A stretch of 13,075 nt of DNA. It comes from Desulfobacterales bacterium (lineage in GTDB: Bacteria > Desulfobacterota > Desulfobacteria > Desulfobacterales > C00003060). Both the position numbers and the translations under genes were made by a program. Positions 6,710-12,711 of the stretch are shown here, piece by piece. Positions within the stretch are counted from its first letter, which is position 1; each line of letters opens with the position of its first letter. The DNA is taken from contig DAOVOU010000021.1 of assembly GCA_030629475.1 (NCBI GenBank), forward strand, positions 1-13,075, read 5' to 3'. Below the pieces are notes generated by a model that worked only from the letters and a program-made list of their open reading frames with translations, was not told the DNA's origin and ran no database searches.

Positions 6710-7153
6710 ATGGAACTAGTCCCATGGGAGCCGTTTGGAGAACTCAGGACGCTTCGCAGGGAAACGGAAGATTTTTGGAGTCGATCATTTGACGAGCCGC
6801 CTTTTCCCAGACTCGTTTTGGAAGAGTGGGTGCCTTGGGTAGACATATCGGAAACGAAGGGGAATTTTGTGGTTAAAGCCGAGCTGCCTGGTATGGAGGC
6901 AAAAGACATCAACGTTAGCATCTCAGGCAACGTCTTGACCATCAAAGGTGAGAAGAAAAAGGAACAGGAGGAGAAAGACGAACATTATCTCTATTGTGAG
7001 AGATACTGCGGATTTTTCCATCGTTCATTCCGGCTCCCTGTAGCGGTTCAAAGTGATAAGCTCGAACGGACCTTTAGGAACGGGATCTTAAGAGTCACGC
7101 TTCCCAAAGCCGAGGAGGCAAAGAAAAAAGAAATCGAGATCAAAGTTGGATGA
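6710..7153 (+). CDS. Small heat shock protein, Hsp20/alpha-crystallin family
   Basis: A 147-residue ATP-independent holdase chaperone of the cytoplasm. It has a short N-terminal arm, then the alpha-crystallin domain starting near WVPWVDISETKG (40-51), with VVKAELPGM, ISGNVLTIKGEK and the domain-closing FRNGILRVTLPK (122-133). The C-terminal IxI anchor (IEI, 142-144) is present, so the gene is complete. The ATG at 6710 is chosen because AAGGAGG lies eight bases upstream. The frame is open back to 6497, but that part is only repeat sequence. It lies between remains of a receiver domain and a universal stress protein, so it is probably the survivor of a stress-response gene group. The frame continues past the TGA directly into the universal stress protein remnant. 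Confidence 0.95.
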   Translation: MELVPWEPFGELRTLRRETEDFWSRSFDEPPFPRLVLEEWVPWVDISETKGNFVVKAELPGMEAKDINVSISGNVLTIKGEKKKEQEEKDEHYLYCERYCGFFHRSFRLPVAVQSDKLERTFRNGILRVTLPKAEEAKKKEIEIKVG

Positions 7154-7290
7154 GCAAGCATTGAGTCCAATGATATCGACCTGGTGATTACAGGTACCCA
7201 TGGGCGCAAAGGATGCCCCATCCTTCTCCATACCCATGCCACAAACCAGGTGGCACAGCATCTTATTGAAAGGGAGTTGCTTCCACAATC
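7154..7290 (+). pseudogene. Universal stress protein (UspA family), C-terminal remnant
   Basis: Right after the hsp20 TGA, in the same frame, the sequence reads SIESNDIDLVITGTHGRKG. This is the hallmark end of UspA proteins, where IDLIVMGTHGRKG precedes the ATP-binding G-2x-G-9x-G(S/T) motif. The continuation LLHTHATNQVAQHL aligns with the usual LLGSVAEKVVRHS, but the GS is lost. The first 90 or so residues of the family are absent and no start lies nearby. The frame then runs open to 7438 without family likeness. A decayed leftover, probably joined to hsp20 by a deletion. Confidence 0.7.
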
Positions 7291-7328
7291 AAAACCCAGA
7301 GCGAGTCAAATGACCATTAGCGGTAGAT

Positions 7329-8309
7329 TTGGAAAATATGGCGATGCCAAGCGCAAGGCTGCAATCTATTTTGCAGGAGAACTTAACAGAGGCCTCATTG
7401 GTGGATTTGCTCGAATTCGAAGCACAGGCAGCACGTAGGGGCAACAAAGGCGATGTTCAAGAAGTCGTAAACTATGTTCGCGCAATGAATTACGGCCTAA
7501 CCCGCTTGAAGGATCTACCCCTGTCGCTTCGATTGATGCGAGAGATCCACGCTGAATTGCTCCGGCACGCAAGAGGAGGACAACGCGAACCAGGAGAATT
7601 TCGGCGTTCACAGAATTGGATTGGACCACCTCGATGTCCGCTTTCCAAGGCTATTTTTGTGCCGCCTCCACCCCATGAGATACTGTCGGCAATGGGCGAA
7701 CTTGAGCGATTCCTCCATGACGATATGCCTATGCCGCCACTGATCAAGTGCGGTTTGGCCCATGCACAGTTTGAAACGATCCATCCGTTCCTTGATGGTA
7801 ATGGTCGGATGGGACGGCTCTTGATAACCTTTCTGCTTTGCTGGCGCGGTGTACTTAAGCATCCTATGCTTTATATTTCAGATTACTTTAAACGCCAGCG
7901 TCAGGAATACTATGAAAGGCTGCAACGTGTCCGTGACCACGACGATTGGGAAGGATGGATGCGGTTTTTCCTCAAGGGCGTGCAGACCGTGGCGCTTGAG
8001 GCTACCGAAACAGCGCGTCGAATTCAAACCATGCGGGATCAGTATCGTGACCTTATAGGGCGTAAGATTCGTGGAACAGCCATAGGGTTTGTTTTGCTAG
8101 ACTATCTTTTCGAAATGCCGATGGTAAATGTAAAGCTCGTTGCTCAACGAATTGGGCGAAGCTATCCAGTGGCTAACGATCTTGTGGGGACTTTCCTGGA
8201 GCTCGGACTGCTCATAGAAACGACGGGGCAGCGGCGGAACCGCATTTATTCGTTTCAACCATATCTTGATCTATTTGAGCAAAGAAACGAAACTGCCCCA
8301 AGTGGTTAG
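7329..8309 (+). CDS. Fic-family protein (AMPylator-like), N-terminally shortened
   Basis: Fic proteins usually transfer AMP from ATP to a hydroxyl side chain of a target protein. The catalytic motif is intact: HPFLDGNGRMGR at 152-163, with the flap region before it (AIFVPPPP) and the substrate-side YFKRQRQEYYERL after it. A C-terminal winged-helix-like part follows (VNVKLVAQRIGRSYPVAN). At the start, SILQEN (13-18) fits the (S/T)xxxE(G/N) inhibitory helix, although spacing to the next block is one residue longer than usual. The typical family member is about 370 residues and has some 60-70 residues before that motif; these are absent. Possible starts are TTG 7329, ATG 7338 and ATG 7344, none with a good ribosome binding site. 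It may therefore be a truncated gene whose catalytic core survives. Confidence 0.85.
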   Translation: MENMAMPSARLQSILQENLTEASLVDLLEFEAQAARRGNKGDVQEVVNYVRAMNYGLTRLKDLPLSLRLMREIHAELLRHARGGQREPGEFRRSQNWIGPPRCPLSKAIFVPPPPHEILSAMGELERFLHDDMPMPPLIKCGLAHAQFETIHPFLDGNGRMGRLLITFLLCWRGVLKHPMLYISDYFKRQRQEYYERLQRVRDHDDWEGWMRFFLKGVQTVALEATETARRIQTMRDQYRDLIGRKIRGTAIGFVLLDYLFEMPMVNVKLVAQRIGRSYPVANDLVGTFLELGLLIETTGQRRNRIYSFQPYLDLFEQRNETAPSG

Positions 8310-8410
8310 AGTGATGATTTTGCCCCTAAAAATGGCCTTATAAGGAGTCAAAACACTCGTTTTTGGAATGTTTATGTATAAATATCAGCCGGATAGCTTG
8401 GCCCGACCCC
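8310..8410 (+). repeat. 101-bp direct repeat, copy A
   Basis: Begins at the base after the fic stop codon and matches 8870-8970 with no gaps at about 81 of 101 positions by eye. The ends are identical: the first 11 and the last 20 bases. The middle is diverged. Its right end is the start of the 33-bp tandem repeat. Confidence 0.8.
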
Positions 8411-8454
8411 GGTAAGCGGTCCCGGATAGCTTGGCCCGACCCCGGTAAGCGGTC
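8389..8454 (+). repeat. Perfect tandem duplication of a 33-bp unit
   Basis: Two identical, abutting 33-base units (8389-8421 and 8422-8454), each beginning CCGGATAGCTTGGCCCGACC and ending GGTAAGCGGTC. The first 20 or so bases also occur at 8951-8970. There are no spacers, so this is not a CRISPR. Confidence 0.9.
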
Positions 8455-8518
8455 CTCATGAGGCGGCAAGTTTCCATAACCTTCCAAAACTTGCACATAA
8501 AGACCCGTTTGACCGCTT
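8447..8518. repeat. Nested palindromic element
   Basis: AAGCGGTC (8447-8454) pairs with GACCGCTT (8511-8518). Inside, CAAGTTT (8467-8473) pairs with AAACTTG (8487-8493) around a 13-base loop. CCTCATGAGG (8454-8463) is a small palindrome of its own. The outer arm overlaps the end of the second 33-bp repeat. Confidence 0.55.
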
Positions 8519-8624
8519 GATCATATGGCAGGCGATTCAACGGAAGATGAGTCTCATATCCAGGGATCGGTCATTCAAAGACTACAAACAATACGGCCTC
8601 AAGATGCATTGGTAAGGATAAGGC

Positions 8625-8657
8625 ATGACCTATCGCAAGAAACTGATCGAAGCGAAA
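8625..8657 (+). pseudogene. Possible start of a DUF1156-type DNA methylase, cut off
   Basis: ATG at 8625 reads MTYRKKLIEAK. The first nine residues are what I recall as the usual opening of DUF1156 adenine-specific DNA methylases (MTYRKKLIEVALPLEAIN). The likeness ends exactly where a GGGGCGATC hairpin begins. With so few residues this may be chance. Confidence 0.25.
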
Positions 8658-8659
8658 AT

Positions 8660-8682
8660 GGGGCGATCACAAGGATCGCCCC
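8660..8682. repeat. Perfect 9-bp inverted repeat (GGGGCGATC hairpin)
   Basis: GGGGCGATC, five bases, GATCGCCCC. It is symmetric and has no T-run on either side, so it is unlikely to be a terminator. It resembles the short GC-rich palindromes that many bacterial genomes carry between genes. Confidence 0.7.
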
Positions 8683-8869
8683 TACGATTGTGCATACGGA
8701 AAAACGAATCAACCCCGCCTCACTCAGTATCTTGCGAGACGGAGTTGATGATAACTAGAAATCCCTGGATATACAACCCGCAACCCGCAACTCACAGGAG
8801 CTTTGAGCTTCTTATCATATGGGATTTTTTGCTTCTTGGGGTGAAGGGGAAGGGTTCGGACGCTCTTAC

Positions 8870-8970
8870 AGTGATGATTTTGCCCTTGAAAATTGCCTTT
8901 CAAGGCCGCAAAATACCTATTTATGGAGTGTTTATTTTTAGATATCAATAGGATAGCTTGGCCCGACCCC
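8870..8970 (+). repeat. 101-bp direct repeat, copy B
   Basis: Second copy of the repeat at 8310-8410, in the same orientation. It holds a perfect eight-pair stem CCTTGAAA / TTTCAAGG with a six-base loop at 8884-8905; the corresponding arms in copy A still match at six of eight pairs. The conserved fold suggests a structured element. Confidence 0.8.
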
Positions 8971-9002
8971 AAAAGAAAAATATCCCGACCCCAAAAGAAA
9001 AA
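8962..9002 (+). repeat. Tandem 22-bp-period repeat CCCGACCCCAAAAGAAAAA
   Basis: The 19-base word CCCGACCCCAAAAGAAAAA occurs at 8962-8980 and again at 8984-9002, separated by TAT. It overlaps the end of the 101-bp repeat copy B and runs to the cut edge of the first GIY-YIG remnant. Confidence 0.75.
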
Positions 9003-9010
9003 CAGAAAAA

Positions 9011-9213
9011 AGATACACCGGCTTAACCTCCAACCTTAAGAATCGCCTCAATGCCCATATAGGGGTCAATCGCCGCATACGGCCAAGCTCAAACCCTGGA
9101 AGCTTGTGACTTATGTGGCTTTTTCCAATGAATCTAAGGCTGTCGAATTCGAAGAATATCTTAAATCAGGATCTGGACGCGCTTTTGCGAACAAGAGGCT
9201 TTGGGGCTCATAA
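9011..9213 (+). pseudogene. GIY-YIG nuclease remnant 1 (UPF0213/YhbQ-like)
   Basis: Frame from 9011 reads RYTGLTSNLKNRLNAH, matching the core of small GIY-YIG nucleases just after the GIY strand. Near 9055-9065 the family pattern jumps to another frame: GQSPHTAKLKPWKLVTYVAF, then EFEEYLKSGSGRAFANK, then RLWGS and a TAA at 9211-9213. The second half is the normal C-terminus of the family (usually 80-100 residues). The N-terminal strand with the first Tyr is missing, replaced by tandem repeat sequence. So the gene has lost its start and carries at least one indel. Confidence 0.8.
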
Positions 9214-9240
9214 AGTGAATCAAGCAGTCTCGCAACGCAC

Positions 9241-9363
9241 TCTGAGAGTGACCAGGGGCGGTTTTACGTTGGATTTACCGGGAATCTCAGAAGTCGCCCG
9301 ACAGAACACAATTTTGGAAAGAATTCCCACACCGCCAAATCCAGGCCCTGGAGAATTAAGACA
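9241..9363 (+). pseudogene. GIY-YIG nuclease remnant 2, core only
   Basis: The plus-strand frame starting at 9241 reads SESDQGRFYVGFTGNLRSR and then EHNFGKNSHTAKSRPWRIKT. This is the first half of a GIY-YIG domain of the same small-nuclease group as remnant 1. Neither the N-terminal MxxVYVL strand nor the C-terminal half (LKSGSGRAF block) is present; likeness ends about 10 bases before the rieske gene on the other strand. A second, different copy rather than a continuation, because both remnants contain the HTAK-PW block. Confidence 0.75.
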
Positions 9364-9374
9364 GACAATCCGGC

Positions 9375-9773
9375 TCACTCCAGCAAGATGATCAGTTTGC
9401 CATCTTCAGATTCTACCTTGAAAGAGGTCAAAGGGCCTTTCGCCGGTCCCGAAATCATCTCGCCCGTATAGTTGAAGGTGGACTTGGATAGGCTACAACA
9501 CTGAACGGCTCCATGCCCATCAACGGGGTCAATTCGCCTGCCCATATGTGTGCATTTGTTCTTGAAAGCATGGAAGTTGCCATCATCTCCATTAAGTATC
9601 AAAACCCGCTCCGGCAGTTCTCTCCCTTCCAGACGGATTGCGCCCCCACGATTGGAAAGTTCCGGGGCACGTTCCAACTGGATCTCAATCTTCCCCCCGG
9701 AATACCTCCAGCATCTCGCGTCGCTTGGAGGTTTGGTTTCGCAAATACCAAAAATGTGTTTGAGTAGTCCCAT
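9375..9773 (-). CDS. Rieske-fold [2Fe-2S]-type protein with altered second ligand motif
   Basis: A 132-residue soluble protein of the small Rieske ferredoxin type. The first cluster motif CTHMG (C74, H76) is present, followed by a typical strand and the GEMISGPAKGPL block after the second motif. The second motif normally reads CxxHGxxF; here it is QCCSLSKSTF (91-100), so the position of the second histidine holds serine (S96), with lysine next to it. A standard two-Cys two-His cluster is therefore not possible. The rest of the fold is well kept, which argues against decay. ATG at 9771-9773 has GGAGGG four bases upstream. It follows the IHF-like gene by 22 bases and shares its transcript. Electron transfer or cluster binding with other ligands is possible but unknown. 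Confidence 0.85.
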   Translation of the reverse strand: MGLLKHIFGICETKPPSDARCWRYSGGKIEIQLERAPELSNRGGAIRLEGRELPERVLILNGDDGNFHAFKNKCTHMGRRIDPVDGHGAVQCCSLSKSTFNYTGEMISGPAKGPLTSFKVESEDGKLIILLE

Positions 9774-9795
9774 TCTTCCCTCCTAATGGAGAACC

Positions 9796-10083
9796 TCACC
9801 CGCTCCCATTCACCCGCTCCCTCAACATCCGAGAACACCTAAAGGTAACCACCCGCCTCGACCCCAGCATCATATCTTCGCCGGTCTGAGGGTTCCTTCC
9901 TCTGCGTTTCTCTTTGTCCTTGATACAGAATTTGCCAAATCCACTGATCAGCACATCTTCGCCGGATGCCAGGGTCCTTTTGATGATTTCTAAGAGGGAT
10001 TCAACTGCTTGGACAGACTTGGATTTGGGGAGATTAAGCTTGCGATAGATTGAGTCTGTTATGTTTGCTTTGGTCGGGGCCAT
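9796..10083 (-). CDS. Integration host factor alpha-like DNA-bending protein (HU/IHF family)
   Basis: A 95-residue nucleoid protein that binds and bends DNA as a dimer. Family marks are MAPTKANITDSIYRKL at the N-terminus, ISGFGKF (46-52), the beta-arm GRNPQTGED (62-70) whose proline intercalates into DNA, and RRVVTFR near the end. The opening and C-terminal helix (SRMLRERVN) fit IhfA better than HU. The start has AGGAG nine bases upstream. It is the first gene of a two-gene unit with the rieske-type gene. In most Proteobacteria ihfA follows pheT; here it does not, so this is likely an extra copy. Confidence 0.92.
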   Translation of the reverse strand: MAPTKANITDSIYRKLNLPKSKSVQAVESLLEIIKRTLASGEDVLISGFGKFCIKDKEKRRGRNPQTGEDMMLGSRRVVTFRCSRMLRERVNGSG

Positions 10084-10149
10084 TTTATGGTGCTCCTATC
10101 AGGGGATGGGTTTGAGTTGATTCGGGTTTATCTGTGTCGTGGTGATTTG

Positions 10150-10178
10150 AGATTAGTCTAACATTCCTGTTTTGTCAA
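10150..10178 (-). promoter_or_regulatory. Probable promoter of the ihf-rieske unit
   Basis: On the minus strand a perfect TTGACA (10178 to 10173) is followed after 17 bases by TAATCT (10155 to 10150), a fair -10 box. Transcription would start near 10143, about 60 bases before the IHF-like start codon. Confidence 0.5.
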
Positions 10179-10505
10179 GGAATTAGAAGCGTTATATATA
10201 ATGTGGCCAGTGCACCTCTCACTCCCGACCACACCGCAACTGACTGCATCACGAACTGGGAACCAGGGGATTATTTGTCTGGGGATCCGGCTGGCTCAGG
10301 CGAGATGTGATTTCCATTTTGGGAACCCTAACCCTGAACAATCATTTCATTCTGGATAACGTAAGGTGTAATGATGGGGGACCGGTGAGACGCGGTTGGT
10401 TGGGATTAAAGATTTCATCTACAAACCGTAACATTTTGGGGATGCGTTGGCGTATAGATGCAGATACCTACACTCCGAGGCCAGCTGCCAATGCAGACAC
10501 ATAGT
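10179..10505. other. Intergenic stretch without recognised features
   Basis: Between the ihf promoter and the end of the three-gene cassette I see no supported gene, RNA or terminator. A 65-codon plus-strand frame at 10307-10504 has no ribosome binding site and unconvincing composition. An AT-rich run (TTATATATAAT) sits at 10192-10202. Confidence 0.4.
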
Positions 10506-10994
10506 TCAGAGTTTCTTGCGAACTGATTCGTAAAGGTCCTCCCTTTGAAGGAGGCCTACATTGATCGCACTTTTCAGGAGTTTCTTGATACTTCCTTTGG
10601 TATACCGGAATACCTTTCCATTACTAATCCCCTCAACTATCTTCTGGGCTACAGTGCCTAGAGAGGAATACGTTAAATCGCAAATGTCTACGTGTCTATC
10701 AACCAGGTCCTTCACTGGTGTATTGCCGCAATTAGTTTGTAATCTAATCCCTTGATTCTGCAGAAAACCAGGATTCAAACAGACCACATCTATAGTGTCG
10801 AGATGTTGATGAGCTGAGACCATTGCGAGAACAGCCTCTTCTATGTTTTCTTCTCCTGATACTTCCCAGGTTGATAGCGTATTTCCTCTAGTTTTCATAC
10901 AGTTGGTTATTGCATCAGCAGAAACGTCTTCACCACCAAGAATATCATTCTGCATCCACTTGGCCTTGTCAATCTTTCTAACAAGAAGAGGCAT
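10506..10994 (-). CDS. Unknown protein, third gene of a coupled cassette
   Basis: A 162-residue protein that I cannot assign with confidence. It opens MPLLVRKIDKAKWM and contains DVSADAITNCMKTRGNTLSTW, a block I associate with uncharacterised proteins of about this size that are scattered among bacteria. The middle alternates strands and helices (IDVVCLNPGFLQNQ), and the C-terminus is a basic helical part (KGSIKKLLKSAINVGLL). There is no signal peptide or membrane helix, so it is probably cytoplasmic. Its ATG (10992-10994) lies one base after the stop of the gene before it, so translation is almost certainly coupled. Function may depend on its two partners. Confidence 0.8.
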   Translation of the reverse strand: MPLLVRKIDKAKWMQNDILGGEDVSADAITNCMKTRGNTLSTWEVSGEENIEEAVLAMVSAHQHLDTIDVVCLNPGFLQNQGIRLQTNCGNTPVKDLVDRHVDICDLTYSSLGTVAQKIVEGISNGKVFRYTKGSIKKLLKSAINVGLLQREDLYESVRKKL

Positions 10995-10995
10995 T

Positions 10996-11607
10996 CTATC
11001 CCAACTCGTCCTCTAAATCAGAAATGACCTGATCAACGTATTCTTGTAACCAACCCTCGTGACATTTCACACTGCGCAGTACATTAAGAGAGTGAGTTGT
11101 CCCCCAATTCTCAAACGCCCTTATTCCACACTCCCGAATCTCTGGGTCAGCATGAGAAAGTGCAGCCAGCGCCATTGTGGGACCTTGAGGATATATTTCA
11201 AGATATTCGAGATGTGATATTACCTGCAGCAATCCGACGAGAACTCTGCTGTCTTGAAATTGATCTAGGAAAATATTATTGATCCATTCTTTCGCAATGG
11301 CAGTGTTTTGATCCATGAGTTCTCTTACAAACAAATCTGCAGAGGAACCAAAGCCGTATTCGAAGTCCTGTTCACGGATTATGTGTAGTAGCTCCCCCGT
11401 GTACTTGTCTTGGAACTGCCTTAATCTTCGCTTGTTCAGAATATTCTCGTACTGGGACGCCGAACTCTCGCTGAGATCAATCAAATCTTCCAGCACCGGA
11501 CCATCCGCTGTATCTGTTTTAGATGCTGTCGGTTCATAGGAATGCATAGGTTCAGCCGGTGGTACTTCGCCAGAATCTGGTTTGATTAACTTATAGATTT
11601 CAGGCAT
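10996..11607 (-). CDS. Unknown protein with HEAT-like C-terminus, second gene of the cassette
   Basis: A 203-residue acidic protein. The first 60 residues are polar and probably flexible (PPAEPMHSYEPTASKTD). The rest is predicted helical. The part from about 125 to 190, with MALAALSHADPEIRECGIRA and NWGTTHSLNVLRSV, looks like one or two HEAT-type helical repeats, which commonly bind other proteins. It overlaps the gene before it by eight bases, with the ATG at 11605-11607 inside the end of that gene, and is followed after one base by the next gene. No enzyme motif is visible. A scaffold or adaptor joining the other two products is a reasonable guess only. Confidence 0.8.
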   Translation of the reverse strand: MPEIYKLIKPDSGEVPPAEPMHSYEPTASKTDTADGPVLEDLIDLSESSASQYENILNKRRLRQFQDKYTGELLHIIREQDFEYGFGSSADLFVRELMDQNTAIAKEWINNIFLDQFQDSRVLVGLLQVISHLEYLEIYPQGPTMALAALSHADPEIRECGIRAFENWGTTHSLNVLRSVKCHEGWLQEYVDQVISDLEDELG

Positions 11608-12337
11608 CGAGAAAACCTTCCAATTCCAATAGCATATGGCTGCGTATCTTGGTGGCTTCCAAGTAAAACGAGCCTATTGAACGACTGCCGAATCGAAAGT
11701 CTTTGTTCTCAGCAATCGTATTGATGTCGAATCCAATTTCAATTCGGTCAATCTTCAAGACCGTATCGGCTAGCATTTGTTGTCCTACAACTCGATTTAC
11801 GTTGGTAATAACATTCAGCAATTCGGCCGAACCATCTATATCCATTGTCATTCTCGCTACGGAACGCGAGTTCCATTCGAAAGGGGGGGTGTCTCGATAA
11901 TATTCTATGGGGTTGAAAAGTTTTCCATAAATTTCAGATAGCTTACCTTCAGACATCTCCTTGAGTAAGCCACTCGTGATCAGCGCAATCCGATTTCCTT
12001 TTTTGTTGAACTCTGCCAGTATTCGAGAAAACATGTCATTGGCCTCCTCGGTAAATCCCTCTGCTGTGCCAAGATTGCCACCTTTTGGGTCTGTGGGATG
12101 CTTCTCAACATCAATACGATGCGTTGCGAAGCGAATGATCCATTCTTTGTTTGAGGAGGTGAGTTGTATTCGAGGCAATGGAGCAGGGTTCAAGGGACCA
12201 ATCTCTTGGAAGGTACTAGGCAGAAGATTCTTGTCACGAAACATCACAAGCAACTTAGAAATTACTTCTGGAGTTGGTTCAATACTCGTAAGATCACCGA
12301 AAACGCTCGCCAGATATTTCGCCGCTATATCAATCAT
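11600..12337 (-). CDS. Unknown protein, first gene of the cassette
   Basis: A 245-residue soluble protein. A helical start (PTPEVISKLLVMFRDK) is followed by beta strands (PRIQLTSSNKEWIIRF, then ATHRIDVEKHP), a helix (FSRILAEFNKKGN), RIALITSGLL, and a C-terminal half rich in strands (RMTMDIDG, KIDRIEIGFDINT). The length and alternation loosely recall the sporadically distributed TIGR04255 family, but I do not see enough to assign it. No catalytic or nucleotide-binding motif is apparent. ATG 12335-12337 has GAGGAG six bases upstream, the best start signal in the cassette, so this is its first intact gene. About 100 bases upstream lies the end of a decayed gene on the same strand. Confidence 0.8.
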   Translation of the reverse strand: MIDIAAKYLASVFGDLTSIEPTPEVISKLLVMFRDKNLLPSTFQEIGPLNPAPLPRIQLTSSNKEWIIRFATHRIDVEKHPTDPKGGNLGTAEGFTEEANDMFSRILAEFNKKGNRIALITSGLLKEMSEGKLSEIYGKLFNPIEYYRDTPPFEWNSRSVARMTMDIDGSAELLNVITNVNRVVGQQMLADTVLKIDRIEIGFDINTIAENKDFRFGSRSIGSFYLEATKIRSHMLLELEGFLDA

Positions 12338-12439
12338 GATTTGCTCCTCATTACTATCCGTACAATGAGTTGGCTGGCTTCGATTTAGACGGCCCCAATC
12401 ACATATCTTTCCTGTTCCGTGGTCGCAAGATAATCCGGC

Positions 12440-12711
12440 TTAAGCATCCGTCTGTCCTGCCAAATACTCGTCAGTACCATCATAATCACAAGGAACGAGC
12501 ACTCTTTGAACATCCTGGATTACATTCCATACGCTGAAGCGGAATTCAACAAGTACCAGTCCACGGGGGGCAACCCCAATGCCATATCTATTATTTACCA
12601 AAAGCTGCCCTGTAGGTCAACCCTATAAAGACCTCTGGCCGCGATGTTGGACGGTGTCAGGATGAACCCGATTGTTACGTATAGCTTGCCAGAATCTCTA
12701 CTCTTGAAAAT
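12440..12711 (-). pseudogene. Frameshifted gene fragment of unknown family
   Basis: On the minus strand one frame reads KSRDSGKLYVTIGFILTPSN and then IAARGLYRVDLQ before stopping. A frame one base back continues GQLLVNNRYGIGVAPRGL, VLVEFRFSVWNVIQDVQRVL and VPCDYDGTDEYLAGQTDA to a TAA at 12440-12442. Both parts are clearly protein-like, and they join at the GGGC run at 12607-12610. A single-base deletion there would explain the break; a programmed shift is less likely. The N-terminus is missing. I do not recognise the family. It ends about 100 bases before the three-gene cassette and may have been its first member. Confidence 0.55.

Noticed and set aside
7151..7153. Selenocysteine at the Hsp20 TGA
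   Set aside because: The Hsp20 ends normally with its IxI motif just before the TGA, no SECIS-like hairpin is evident, and what follows is a broken UspA piece.
8389..8454. CRISPR array from the 33-bp repeats
   Set aside because: The two units abut with no spacer between them, there are only two, and no cas gene is present.
8447..8518. Integron attC site
   Set aside because: It is palindromic, but the ends lack the RYYYAAC / GTTRRRY core pattern and no integrase gene is seen.
12607..12610. Programmed -1 frameshift site
   Set aside because: The GGGC run is not a slippery heptamer of the X XXY YYZ type, and the upstream frame lacks a start, so a plain deletion is simpler.
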